64,000 nt of DNA from Gordionus sp. m RMFG-2023 (lineage: Eukaryota; Nematomorpha; Gordioida; Chordodea; Parachordodidae). Shown piece by piece: positions 31,901 to 46,900 of this stretch. How positions within the stretch are numbered: position 1 is the first letter of the stretch; each line of letters begins with the position of its first letter. A program made the translations under genes and the position numbers. The DNA is taken from NCBI RefSeq assembly GCF_954871325.1, contig NC_088775.1, positions 82,623,561 to 82,687,560 on the forward strand, written 5' to 3'. Under the pieces are notes generated by a model, which worked only from the letters and a program-made list of their open reading frames with translations, was not told where the DNA came from and ran no database searches.

Positions 31901-34900
31901 CGATAGCTCAATAAATCATCTAATGATCATCAATATTAAAGTTTTTGAGTTATTTGCCATGAAATTACTTTTTTAAATATTGTTTTTTAAAAAAGAAAAA
32001 AAACTTTTTGTTTTTTTATGCATAAAAAAGAAACAAAAAAACAGAAAAAAGGCTTAAATTATTTTAATAAAATTTTGAGAGAGCTAAATAAATTAAAAAT
32101 TATCATCGTTTGTCTGCTTCCTTGAAAACCAGGTTTTTTTCATTCTTAATTGACAAAAAAGTTAACTAATGATGCAAATATTTTGAAACACTTAAATAAA
32201 GAAACAATTGAAGAGAAAAAGTTTTTTGTTAAAAAATAAATTAATTATTTTCTAAAAAAAACAATTATAGAAACTGAAAATATCCACTAACAATCTTGAT
32301 GGTGCCAAAATTTCAAAGTCGGACATTACTATTTAGAAGAGATTATTTTTTAAAATTCTTTATTTAGCATTTATTCATATAAATTCTATATAGCTTATTA
32401 AAATATCTGACACAGTGGTTAAACTGTTTTTCATAAATTTTAAGATATTTTTACTGATAATATAATTAATTTTTAAAAATACATTAATCAAGTAAATAAA
32501 TCCCTTCCTTTTAAGTTTTATTGGCAAAAGTAATTTTCTTTAGAACCTATAATCTCCTGAATAAAAAGACACCTGACAACAGCTCAAATTGAGGCATATA
32601 ACAAATTAAGTATTTTTAAAATATTTTCACCACTTTAAAATAATGGTTGTACTATCGTCCACTTATTATTTTTTTTAAACATTTATCCCATTAGATTATC
32701 ATATCCAATTTGTCAATAAAAAGTTTTCCAAAAATAAAAAGGTTACTGTATACTTATTAATTTTTTTGACAATTATTCCCTTCAATTAATCGGATCTAAT
32801 TTGTCAATAAAAGGATTTTTAACATATTTCCTGGACTAATAATATTGGTGAACGGCTCGATTTGATCCGATTTTTAAAAATGATAAACTCAATATTTTAA
32901 CCAGAAAAATATTGCTTAAACCTCGAGATTTCGCTAATAGATGTCCAATCCTTTTTGACATCTATGACCAAAATATTCAGGCTAACGTAGGGGAGACTAG
33001 TCGGCGCAATTTTTGTCAAAATCATCATAGCTCTGAAAATAATGATCATATAAGATCTTACAAAATACCAATAGATACCTTAAACATCTACCTGTAAATA
33101 TATACTGTTTGATTTTTTAAATATTTAATAATTATTTCTATAGAAAGGTTTTAGTAAAAGTCATTTTTTGAACCTATTAGCCCCGAACCCGTGGTTAGTC
33201 GGATCATCGATGGGGCTAGTCGAATCAAGTGGTTTATTAGGTTTCTTATGGGGCAAAAATTTTTTTTTTACAGATTTTAATATATATCTATGATACTTTA
33301 TTTATATAATATTATATTTACAATTATAACAAATAAAATAATAATCTTTTTTAACAGAGAACCACTCTACATTGAAACCAATCTTCAAAATTATGAAAAC
33401 TTTTATAATCCTGTTTACATATAATACACACATCTTTTATTAATGTTTATTTTTATTAATAATAAATTTACTCAAAATTTATCTAATTCTAAATTTAAAT
33501 ATATAACATCATTTGATTTTATTATCAGGCTAAATATAATCTGATAACTAAAATGTCCATATCCAATAAAATGAATTAATTTGAATCATATTATATTGTC
33601 ATTTAAATAGATATATATAAATATTTGTTTGTTAGATATAATTCATTTTAAATATATTGATATTATAATCAGGCTAAAATTTATATGCTAAAATGTTCAT
33701 ATCTAATAAAATATATTAATTTGAATCATATTATATTGTCAATTAAATATATATATTATATTTGTTTGCTAGATATAATTAATTTAAATAATTGATCTTA
33801 TTATCAGGCTAAAATTTATATATGCAATATATATAATATCTGTGACAATATATAATATATTATCACAATATGTATATGAAGACTTTAGTTTGCAAGATAT
33901 TTATTTAGGTCTGAATATTAAAATTTAAATGTATTATGTAAAATCAATCATATTAATAAATTTATATAATAATTATTATTTAATATATTACATTTATAAA
34001 ATATTATATTATATGTGACAATATATAATATATTATCACAATATGTATATGAAGATTTTAGTTTGCAAGATATTTATTTAGGTTTGATATTATATTAAAA
34101 TTGAAATGTATTATGAAAAATCAATCACATTAATAAATTTATATAATAATTATTATTTAATATATTACATTTATAAAATATTATATTTTAACCTGTAATA
34201 AATGGTATTTTTCTTAATGAGATATCATTTTCATACAGTTTTATAATATCTTCATAATATTTTTTTAGTAAAAATTTTACTATTTTGAATTTCACATATC
34301 TATTTGGGTACCATAATAATATAATAAAAATTGATTGATTGCGCCTACTAGCCACGATTCTACTAACCTCGATGGTGGTAATATTACTAATTTGATCTTA
34401 ACATATATTTAAGCATTATAATCAATCTGAAACTTTCCCAAATATTAAAATAGATATTTAACTTTCATATAATATTCATTTTGTCATATTTAAACTTTTA
34501 ATTTTTTAATACAACCTAATAATATTAAGTGGAAATATTGTAATTTTTACGTCAAAAACATGTCATAACGGATAAAAATTTAAATAGCTAAATATTATAA
34601 ATTATTTTTATCCCCAATTATGGATATTATAGAATTCTATTTTAGAACTAAATTTCAATTTTTAATCTTTACTGGTTTTAAAATAAAATCCTTTGAACCG
34701 ACAAGCCCCTTGCGCCGACTAGCCCTGGTCTCCCCTAACATATTTCTGGATAAAATATTGATTTAGCCTTTTTTTAAATTGGCTCAAATCGAACCGTTTA
34801 ACAACACCATTCTAGACTTTCAATTTATCAACAGTCATCCATCTTAATATTTTCTTTTCCCACTTTATTAAAAATATTTAATTATTTAATTGCCACCCCC

Positions 34901-37900
34901 CCCCCTTTGCCAATTCATCTTGATTTATTTTTTTTATTACACCATTTTTTATCCATCCTTGTTTTTTCCCGTGACTTTTTCAATTATCCGTTTAATCAGT
35001 TTCGGCAATCTTGCACTTCCAATTTTGGACCGACGATATATTAAATAAATTTATATGTGGTTTTTAAAAATCCTTGGTGGCTTTTGCGTGCAAAATGTTT
35101 GTAATGCAAATATATTTTTAAAATACTGCTAGACCTTTTTCTCAAAACTTATTTTCCTCAGATTAAATGAACCAATAACTTCATCAAAATTTTTTTAAAA
35201 AAAGCAAATGGTATCTGCAGGTCTCTGGTAAATATGCCTTTTAGCAATATTATTATATAAAATAGTATCTCTTTTAATCCATACAAGTTAGTAATCTCAC
35301 ATTTATCGTTGGATGAATCTTTTTGAATTATTTATATGTATTTTGAGTTTAACACTAAAATTGTCTAAATGTTTTTCGGTGCTCTCTTTTTCTTCAAATT
35401 AATACAATAATAAAATATCAATATTTTTATGGACAATAAACTTATATTAAAAAATAAATTGATCAAAAATCAATATAGTCATAAAAAAATAAGTTGAGAT
35501 ATATCTATATGTATGTAAATTAATTCACCTTAACTATTTCGATTCGTTTGAAATTAATATATTTTTTTATGGCGGTTGTTATGGTTATATATATATTTTT
35601 TTAACATTTTTATAAGAAATAAATGTTTCAATTTTAGTATGAAAGAAATTTGAGTCCAATAAAAAAAATATATAGTTTATATAATAATTCTCATTTAATT
35701 TTCAAATTGGAATGTGAGCAGTTTGATTGAGGGGCAAGAAGGCCAATTTAACTTTTTACCAGGTACAATTTCTTTCTCCATAAGACTATCAAAAACTTTG
35801 ATTTTGCAAGGAAATATTTAATGTGCTATGTTAATATTAAAACAAAATATTTTCTTCTTACATAAAAATTAGTCATTTTGATATCTGCTCTTTAAATATT
35901 ATTTGTAAAATTCTTATATGTTTCTAATAATACTTTCACAACACATTAACTTGACGAAGTTCAATTAACTCATTAAGACGAGATTTTAGCTAAAAAATTT
36001 ATGGTCACGATTTACACTTTTTCAAAAGAGGACATATGTGCCCGTTTGGTCACGTTGTATGGGCGCCATGATTGGGAAGATCATACCAGGTAGTATGACA
36101 ATTTGTTTAAATCAACCAATAAAATTAACTTGTTTATCTTGTATATGATGAGGATTTCATAATAAATATTTTAAATATATTGCGCCATCTGACTTATATA
36201 GTAATATTTTTTATAAACTTCCGATAAAAACAAGAATAATCAATACTTAACATTTTATATTTAATATTTTTTTTAAATAATATTTTATTATTGATAGATC
36301 CTTAATTACACATAAAATTTTACAGTTTTATTTTTTATATTAATATAAATTATTGAAATTATATTTTCTATAATAAGTTATAAAAAAAACTAAATTCAAA
36401 TTAAGTATAAATTACAATGTTGTAATTAGCATCAATTTCTCAATTAATAGATGGCGGCACGCAATGAATTTTCTCTTGGTCTTGAGATTCTGATTCAATA
36501 TAAAATTAATTAACTTATGAAAATACTGTTAATGATTTAGTTAATTATATATATATTATTAAGAATAAAATCGCTATTTTAATTGTAGAAATCCTAATCT
36601 AATTTATATTAATATTTTGAATAAAATATTCAGTGGATACTATAGATTTTATTTTAGAATATCAAAAATTAGAATTATTTCTATAAAAAAATTATTGCTC
36701 TATAATAAATTATAATTTCAAGCTTAAAATTTCCCCAAAATCAGGTAACAACCTAACTATTAAAAGTAACATTACTCATTACTTTATAATTTACTATTAT
36801 TATATTTTAATTATTTTTGTTTAATTTTTTAGATTTTAATTATAAATAAAGAAATAAATATACAGCCGAATATATATCTTTTTCCATTCATTATATTATA
36901 TAATCATTCATTCATAGACTATTTCAATTATCTTTATTTTAGTGGACTCAGGCGCTATATTAACATAGCTCTTCCGTTGCCCTGCATTCACAATTAGCGC
37001 GAATTCGCGGCAAAGTAATAAAATTACACAAAAATACAGCGTATTTTGTAAAATTTTCAGCGAATTCGCGTCAACAATGAATGAGGGGTTATGCCTTAAA
37101 AATAAGGAGAAAAAAATCATAATGCCTGCTACTCACATTTATATTAAATACATTCAAACAGTCTATATAATATATTCCCTCAAAAGGAAATCTGCAATTA
37201 ATTTTGATTAAGTATTTTCGTATCGAAATAGAAAGAATTTACAAATCAGTAAATCTGTTATTCCTGATTAAAACAGATTTAATCATATGCTTCCAATCGC
37301 TAAGCTCTAGGTACTTTATTTAGTTAGTATAATAATTATAATATTTTTTCTAAATATAATTTTATTTTAAAATATATTAAATGCTAAATATTAGCCACGA
37401 ATCTAAATACAATTATATTAAATCATGTTTTATATTTTTCATATTAAAAAATAGGTTTTAAATTTTCCTAAAATCAATTTATTGGGATTTTCAAAGCTTT
37501 ATTTATCTGAACCATAAAGTTTTAATTTATTTTTTGTTAGATTTTTATCTTCGTAAAAATTAAAAGAATAAAAAAAAATTTCAAATTTGGGGTTTAGCCA
37601 TGTGTAAGAAAAAGAATGTTCTATTGGGTTGTAAAGAATCTTATATAAAAAAATGTTAATAAAGGATAATAAAAAAAAATTTTTTTTAAAAAAAACATTT
37701 TGAATCTTTTGTCATACGTGAATTTTTTTTCTAATATCTATAAATTTTTCTTAGTAGGAAAAAAAAGGTATTTAATATAGTTATAAAGATTAATGCTAAT
37801 ACCGTTCTTTTATTTAAGTTGGGCTTTATTTAATGGTAAGGTCGTCAATTTAATATTTCTATGAGACACTTGCCATTTATATCAAGATTCCACTGTCATT

Positions 37901-40900
37901 TATTTAATAAATAATTAAGAACTTTCTTTATTACATGTCTTACTTGTTAACTTTTGTTTCTAGTTTCAACTAGGGCTCCAGCCTCAACTTCCTCATATTA
38001 TCCTTCATATCCACTTCGTTTTCAATCTATAAACTATCATACTACCAACGTTTCTATACTTCGATTTGACCTAATACATAAATGGGCATTACAATAATTT
38101 AAAAGATGAACAACAATAGATTATTATTAAAAATGGGTTTTTTATATATGATAGAATGAAAAATGATGTCCAAAAATATAAATTTATTGATGAATATTTA
38201 TAAACTTAATATTAGTATAATTTATAAAAATCATTAAAAAGATTAATTTATGTAAACTGCTGAAATTGTAATAAGATTGTTTCAAAAAAAACTTGCCTAA
38301 CAAAAATTAAAAGAACGCTGATAAATTTTCTGTTCTTTCTTTCTTTCTTTTATTACAAATTTGTAAGTTCATCAAAAAAGCATGCGTATTTTTTTTTTTA
38401 ATGTTCATAACTTTTGCCCTTACTTAGTTGTAATGTTGATTAAGGCTTAGTTGGAAGAATTTCTAATTTATTGAATTAGATTAACCAAGTTAAAAAAATT
38501 TTTTAATAAATTAAAAATTAGCATTATGAAAACACTTGATTTTTTTTTATAATATAATAAAATGATACAATTTTAGAGCTCAAAATATATTGAATAGTAT
38601 GTATAATAAATAAAATACTATAATATAAAAATGGACACAAACTAAACGCGTTCAAAAGCCATAAATTTTTTTATTAAAATGTTTATATACAAATAGGTCT
38701 TCAGTTTTATATTACAAATAATTTTTTTATATAAACTAAATTATAATTTATGCCGTAAAATACAATTATATATTATGTCGTAAAACCTCACTATAATGTA
38801 TAATACCTCACTAAATATCGTGAATTTTGTTATAATTAATCCATTTCCACTTTCCCACCACCATTTTATTCACCGTAATGTTTTTTAAAAAACCCTTAAA
38901 GGAAATACTCGTTATTTTTAATGAGCCAAAAATTAGTCCTTTAGTCAGTTTAATAGTAAAAAAATATTGAAATAGCTGAATTATTTTAAGAAATAGAGAT
39001 TAAAATTACTTGCTAGTTGATATATTGTGTTCATGTGATATCGTATATGAAGAGAATAAATAGAAATTATACATGTTTTTACAGTAAAACCAGGAAATAT
39101 AATTTCTGATTATTATAGCGGGGTTTTTTTGTATAAATCAGCAAAAGACGTGTTTTAAGCTAAATAATAATAATAAATATTGCCAATGTCAGGCCTAATG
39201 GCTCATGCATCATACTCATAAATGATTATAGCAACATCATTGTTTATACTATGTACCAATTAATTATATGAATTAATATTATATTTTTGGCAGGGATTAG
39301 GAATTTTATTGAAATGAATGCATTTATGAATTATTTCTTACTCACATTGGGTGTCCCTAGAATCATATCATACCAAATTTGGTTAAAAATCAAAGCTGTC
39401 ATATTTACATGATATTTATTCGATTAACCTTATCCCCAGCCCATATCATCAAATTTAGGTCATATCTAGGTTTCAAAAACTTTTAAATCTAAACAAAAAA
39501 ATATATTCTTCTAACTAGTATAATGTATAATATTGAATTAAACTATTGTTTTTAATAGATCTATACAGGCGCGTAACCAATGGAGGGGGGAGGGGGGGGT
39601 CGCAAATTTGACTATTTTCATAAATGTCATTTTAAGCTAATAAAAATTTTACCCCCCCCCCCCCAATCAAAATTTTACAAATATTTGAATATCAATTTTC
39701 CAACATATTATTCAAAAATATTAATAAAATGGAGAGATTGAAATCAAACGATAATTTATTTTATTATTATATATATTTATTTTATTAAATTCAAAATTAG
39801 TAGTGAGTTAGAATCAATAAGTATTTTTAATTATATTTTAATTATTAATATATATCTATAATTTTTTTAAATATTTTTCATTTTTACTTCCATTTTGTAG
39901 GACAGAAGAAGTAGAAATACAAAAATTAAATAAGGCTAAGCATGAAAAAAAGTAATGTGTCGTCAGAAGCGATATCATTATTGAATTCAATTGAACAATC
40001 AGAGTTTATCATTGCTGCTAGTTGCATCAATAAATTGTTTTTAGCTCACTACTTTGTAGAAATTTACAAAAACCAAATTTAGATTTGGTTCAGGTTATTG
40101 ATTTGGCGGAAAATATACAGAGAAGAAAATAAATATTGGCTCAACTGAAGAATGTTATAAAATATCCATTTCATCCCATTCTTAGATACTTTTTTATCGC
40201 AAATAAAAGTACGGTTTTTAGATAAAAAACAAGTCTTTAGCTATCCTCAAGTTTTATTACCCAAAGATCCTTCTTCGTTTTCTAATGCCACTATTGATAA
40301 AATTAAATATTTAGCAAAATTTTACTCCTATGAGATTAATACTGAAATAAATTTAATCAGTGAATTCGAATTGTGGTATAAATATTTACTACGTTTAGCT
40401 ATTTTACCTGAGCATGCTATTGATGCGCTCAATCGGTGTAAAGAAACCTTGGCTCAATTTCCTAATATTTTGAAGTTGTTTTATATTCTTGCATGTTTGC
40501 CTATTACAACATGTACGAATGAAAGGACTTTTTCCAACTTGAGATGGTTTGAAAACATAGAAGTACTGAATCTCGGCTAAATGGGTTAGCTCTGTTAAAT
40601 ATCCACAGAGATTTGGTTCCAACGACAAACGAAATTCTTGATGAATTGGCAACATTCCCACGAAAATTAAAAATCACATTATAATTATAGAAAATATTTT
40701 GTATAATATTGTATTTGATAAGAAGTTAAAAAAAACTTGTTAATTTAATTATTTCTAGTCAATATTTTATACATACTACTATTAGTATTTTCAATAAAAA
40801 AATTATATTCTACTTATATTGTATGAGAATTTAAGCTGAGGCTAGTTTTTAAAGCAAATTTTATAAAAAAAATGACACTACACTTTATTTCAACATTTAA

Positions 40901-43900
40901 TTAAAAAAACTTTATCAAATATTATATACCTAACTTGAAATAATAAAAAATAGGCTTGTAATATCCATAAGCACGAATTAGTAAATAATAGTTAAAAATA
41001 GAAATATAATTATTATTAAATTGTGAATAATTTAATAGAATAGCTAAAACATAAGACCCGGCCGAAGGCCCCCAATTTTTCCCTATAAGAAAATCCTGGA
41101 TACGCCACTGGATCCTAAAAGATCAGGTTTTTAACTTAAATCTAAAATTATCGTCAAGAAAATAGATATTAGTCTTTCTTATATGTTTTCGTTTTTATTA
41201 AATTATACAAATATATAGTACACGCAATTCTTAACTAAATTACTTTTTTAGATATAATTAATGTTATTGTAATGTATTATATAGTGTATATATATATGAT
41301 TTTATTACAATAACAACATCATAATATGAAATAATAATTAATGAAGATATATATTTTTTTAAATGACTAGATGATATTATTGTATAAATTGAAAAAAACA
41401 TTTTTTTCTTCTCTTTTTTGATATAGATCAAAAAAATTGCAAGGAGAAAAGCTTTAAAATATTAATAGTGAAAAATATTTCAAAAAAATATTGGGATTTG
41501 TTTGTTTGTTTATTAGCATTTTTAAAACCTATGGATTTAAATTATTGACTGAGGTCATGGTGTATCCAGAATTTGCTAGGGGGGGGGAAGCACTATTGGG
41601 TTAATTTTTTTCTCATAAATTTTATTGGAAATCCTAAGGTCCACCACTTATTGTAGACCTTTGGCTATATTATATTTTTATATAAATAATTTAGGGTTTA
41701 CACATTTTTTTTTATTAAAATGCTTTATTAAAAATTTTAATTTATATAGTCGTTATTAAAAAAGTTATAATTTTTCTTTTCGTCGTAATGATATATTGTC
41801 TAAATTTTTGGGGGAGAGGGAGGTGGGGGAGGGGGTATGTAGGTGAGAAATTTTAATTAGCTTAAAATGATATTGACTGTGGCATGGTCAATAGATGGGC
41901 AAGATCACAACGAGAGAATTTTAGCTTGGGGAGGAGCCACTAGATAGTTTGAAATTAAAGTTTTAACGCTGCATCTACTCCTAGCATACCTAGGTCTCAG
42001 CCTATACCTTGTTTAATAATAGTTAATTATAAATATAAAAAATCAACATTTCTTTTTTTTGTTGTTTCAAGTCAATAAAAAAAATAATTTAAAATTTGAA
42101 CTAAAAAACGGTTCTAGTGTAGTTACCCTAAAAAAAATTTAAGTGATTTTTGAGTATAAACTTAAAGAATCACCCAACTATGTTTCTGGAAATTTTAAAA
42201 TGGTGGCTCATAAAATATTAAGAAAATAATTCGGGGTTCTGGTTACGGTTCAATACTTTTTATTTATTTAAAATGTATTTGAAGGGATAAATTATAAAGA
42301 TAAATTCTTTACACGATTCAAAATGGTTATAAGCGGACCATATGACAGATAATTCAAAACATAGAATTTCTGAATATTATGCGCTCTTTTTTTAAAAAAA
42401 AATAAATATAAACCATACTGGCCATCAGTGTTTTACCCTTAACCTTTATCCTAACCTGAACAAAAAAAATTGAGCAAATCAGGAATATGATGAACAGGAG
42501 ACCTTTAAATTACCGACAAAACATCATTATAACTGAACTCAAGAGGCTAAGTTTTAAATTTTTTATAGAAATCTATAGTCGGAATAAATACCGCCAAATT
42601 TTTTAAGTTTCAAATTTTCACTGCCGGCTCATATATTAACTACTCTTTAAAAGCACGATAACAGTGAATTGGGAACTACACTTTATAAAAAAATGAGACT
42701 TAATGCCCATATCAATTTTATTGAAATCAGCCAAAATATTAAAAATTAAATGCATTTTTTTTAATCATTTCCAATTTACTATACAAGTTTAAATATTATT
42801 TTTATTTGAAAAAGGAATGAATAAAATATTTAAATTAATCAATATTAAAAATTAATAAAAAGGATAAAATTTTATGTTACTGAGCCTGAGCCTTTATCTT
42901 CGCATGTAATTAAAAAAGAATTAGTGAATAGGCTTGTTTATATTGTTTACAAATTTTTTGTTAATTTAGATAACTAAAAACAGATTAAAATAATAGAGTT
43001 GCAATCAATACAACAACGTTCCCCTTTATTCAATATTAATTGAAAATTGTTAAATCTCCTGTGGATACTACTTAATTTTTTTAAATATATTAATTATAAT
43101 TTATTTACATATATAAAATATAAACCTTGTTTACAATAACACAAACAAAAAATTATCGGCAATTTTTTTTTCGCACCTTTAAGAAGATTATAAATTTCTT
43201 CTTTTTTTATTTTGAATATTGAAATTAATAAAATTAGATATGAATTATATTGAAATATCTACTATGCCAAGTATATCCTTTTCATTAATAATTAGTGTTG
43301 TTAAAAAATCCGATTTGGGTCAATTTTTAAAAATGCCCCTAGCCAAAATAATATTGTATAAGTGCTCCTAGATTTGTCAAATAAATGTCCAAACTTTTCT
43401 GTTAATCGGGATATTAGCTTTTTAACAACACTAAATTAACAATCATATTCATACAATTAATTTCGATAGACTCAAACGAATTATAACTGTGAAATAACTA
43501 CACTCTCTAATAATGATAAACGATTTGCGTACAAGTGTGGTAGATACTTTGATAAACAAATTTTGAAGAAATTGTGAGCCTTACTTAAAATTGGCGGAAA
43601 AGATTAAAAAGAATCTGATAAAAATAATTAAAGTAATTTATTTTAATTTAAAACTATTAAATTAAATTGATTTAACATTTCAAAATCTAAAGATTATTTC
43701 CAAATTTTTTTTTTAAATTTTTTTAACATTTTTAATTTTTAATTAAGTATCATTTGATAATGATAAAAATGCGGAAAAAATCTCGAATAATCAAGTAATA
43801 GGATAGGTAAAGACTGTAATAGCATTAAGAATTTGGAGCAGGAATGTTATGTTTTACTTGGTCCACATATTGTACCGAAACAAGATGCACTATCTATTTA

Positions 43901-46900
43901 GAAACGAAACGACTAGGACTCTTGAAATCAGCTAATTTAGCTAGAAGAGTTATTAGCGTTCCTGCATGATGCTCCTATGGAAAAGATCTTTTGATCCAAT
44001 TACCGGAATTATGTTTGAATTTTTAATATTATTCTCAAATATTTTAAAATTTTTATTAACATATTATATTAAAAATTATACAATAAAATAAAATTTTTGA
44101 TTATAAATATTGGAAAATATCATCTAAAATTATATACTACATCTAGAAAGATTATATATCATTTTTAAAAAGAACTAAGTCGGCAAGGCTCAATGACCAA
44201 TGTGAAGTTATACAATTGGATCGGTGAATTTCTGTTATCAGAGGATAATTTTAGATTGAGTCAGCTAGTTAGTCCCGCGAAAAATAACTCACCCAAATTA
44301 CCCGAGATTCCGCAAAATTAAGAAAATCAAATAATATGCTAAAAATCCCGTTAAATAATCATAAATCTCAAAATTCCATAAAATATCTAGTTTATTTATG
44401 AAATTATGTGATACGTGATTCAGCGCTAAGCCCTCTAGTGTTGACAAGCAATAGAGCTACACTAATTTTTTTCATAATCCATCAAACTTAATATTAATTT
44501 AGGGGGAAAGAAAACATGAGGAGCACTTGGGCAAGCCGCACGTACTTGTACACACAACTATCCGAAAATTAAACGTCCATAGACTAAGTAAAGAAGAGTT
44601 GGGCAAAAAAAGCCTATACTCGACAACTTCAATATAATTTAATTAGGGTGGGAGGTGGTTGATTTTAAGTTTAAATTTCTCTGTGTAAGTCTAAATGATT
44701 ACTATCGATATTGAGAGTATATCTATTGAATTTCGATTTATTCTAAATGAACAAAATTTAATATATATTATTTAACTTCTGGTGAAATAAGATGTTCAAT
44801 TTTAATATTCTAGTTCGATTAATATGGCTGAAAAAATTCGGCTACATAAAATTTGTAAAATCTATTGATTAATATAAGAAGAGAAAACCAAGTGAAATGG
44901 ATAACAAGATATAAATCATCAAGAAAATAATGACGTAGATTGCGAATGATGCTGGAGAAGGGCTGATTTTAATTTTAAAAGTTTATGGTAAATACGTAAG
45001 TTCTAGTGGTGATATCAGCAATATGAATAAATTGAACCGAACCTCAACGAGTAATTTAAGGTGTGGAACTTTTTTTGTAATGTGGTGGGAAAAATTCAAA
45101 AATATATATTTATCTATGAAATTTAATATTAAAAAAAATAGCTGTATATTTCATTCAAAAAGTATCTGTTATTTTTTTGCTACACCAAAATCGGTAAGGA
45201 ATTAGAATACATTAGCGGCAACGTCATCGGCAGTGCCACCCTACAAAAAATCCGAAGTTTTGAATTTTTGTCGGAATCCTTATCCTTAAAATAAGAAACA
45301 CCTTCTTTAACCAATAATGCAATTAAGGAGGTATAATATTTACCCTTTGATATTGAATCAATAACAAAGTAATGCTATAATGAATTTAATAAATTAACAA
45401 ATAAGGTAAAGGAACAGGTAAATCTCGTAAAAAATTTCCTGCAAGATAACTTTAACTTGTTCCTGCAATACATATTTTCTCTCTTTGAAACATCCACCAA
45501 TGTTAAAGATAAAATAATAAAAATGCTTGAATCTTATGAAGCTATAATATAATCATTTATTATCAATTTAGATATGGTTGTCATAATAAAGGCTCAATAT
45601 GAGATTGGATTTTACCGTATAATTATAAAATCATCATTAGCAAGGGTCTGATAAAGCCAAAGTCGAAGCGTATAAAGAAGTAGCTCAGAATTATTTAAAA
45701 CAATTATCATATTGAAAAAAGATATAATTTTAATTACAAAATATAACTATCCTAAAAGTTGTAAGATGAACAATGAATCAAGTTAGAACATTTTGAAAGA
45801 ATCATATGTAGCTTTAAATAAAATATAAATATCGATATGTTTGCAAAATATGTTATGCTCTTTAAATTCGTACAAACGGATAATCTTTTATCAAAAAATA
45901 TGGGTGAAATATTAAACTACAAGCAAGAAACTTAGAAAAAGATTGATAAATTCGTAATTTTACAAAAAAATTCACCAATATTTACATAAAATGTGATTTG
46001 TGATTGCGTTTGTCCAGCTTAATCTCTCATTTTTTTATCATTTTAATCATTGAAAATCCCGCAAACTCACTTTTTGAATATGTTCATTTAACTAAATATC
46101 ATCTTTCATTCGTGAACTTAGGTTAGTATTAATGCCATTGGGAATATTTAAGAAAAAATTTTTTTTTTTAATATAATTATATAAATCAATATTTAATAAA
46201 AATCCCGTGATATGCAGCTAAAATAAAATAATATTTGATTAATCTTATTCCATTATATAATTAATATTTATTTACATTATATTCTGTGTTTTAGACCTAA
46301 AAAACGAGGTTGGGGTAAGCTATAAAAATATAAAAAGTAAATAATGTGAATTTAAATTACTACACTTTTAAATATGTTATATATTTTTTTTATATAAGAG
46401 ATCCTTTATTAAATAAAATATAATAATTTCATATTAACATACGATATCTATAATCAATTATAATTAATTTATAATGAAATAACTAGGGTTTGTTAAAAAG
46501 CCCAATTAGGGTCACCCGAATCGGATCTTTTAACAACTAGAAATAATGCAATCATGTGGAACAAACACTTTATATTATAAGTTCTATCCGTCTTCTCATT
46601 TGTTAGGATTTCCAAAAGATAAATTTTCATGCTTTTTTTTCCTGCGGAACTTCTAGGTTTATACTTATATATAGTGCATTTCATATCAAATCAATCAAGG
46701 TTTCAATCCGACCCCTTCAGAATTTTCTTTAATTTTGTATAATGGTAATATATTGTATAACTAAGAAAAAAAAATGATATTTTTACTTCTACTCGCTAAG
46801 ATATGGAGGTTTATAGAGCTGAAAAATAGTGAATTTTTGACAAACTGCACTTCATTAATTTTCAAATATCTCAAGAATAAATTGAGTTAGAGCAATAATT

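Larger units (their letters stand above)
32990..34735. mobile_element. 1.75-kb element with GGGGAGAC ends inserted in a MITE
   Basis: Left end GGGGAGACTAGTCGGCGCAA; the right end reads as GGGGAGACC, then AGGGCTAGTCGGCGCAA on the opposite strand, so the ends are inverted with a small indel. TAACGTA (32983-32989) and TAACATA (34736-34742) are a probable 7-8 bp target duplication. Further TAGTCGG/CCGACTAG-like words sit inside near 33190-33240 and 34340-34375. It contains two tandem-repeat blocks and no transposase. GAGACCGGGG-type ends also appear at about 54534 and 63872. The superfamily is not assigned. Confidence 0.7.

Noticed and set aside
32912-33097. 61-codon plus frame
   Set aside because: It crosses the boundary between the MITE and the inserted 1.75-kb element, so it is a chance fusion.
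36456-36520. Short ATG frame M-A-A-R-N-E-F-S-L-G-L-E-I-L
   Set aside because: Start context looks attractive, but only about 20 codons are open and no donor or downstream exon could be matched.
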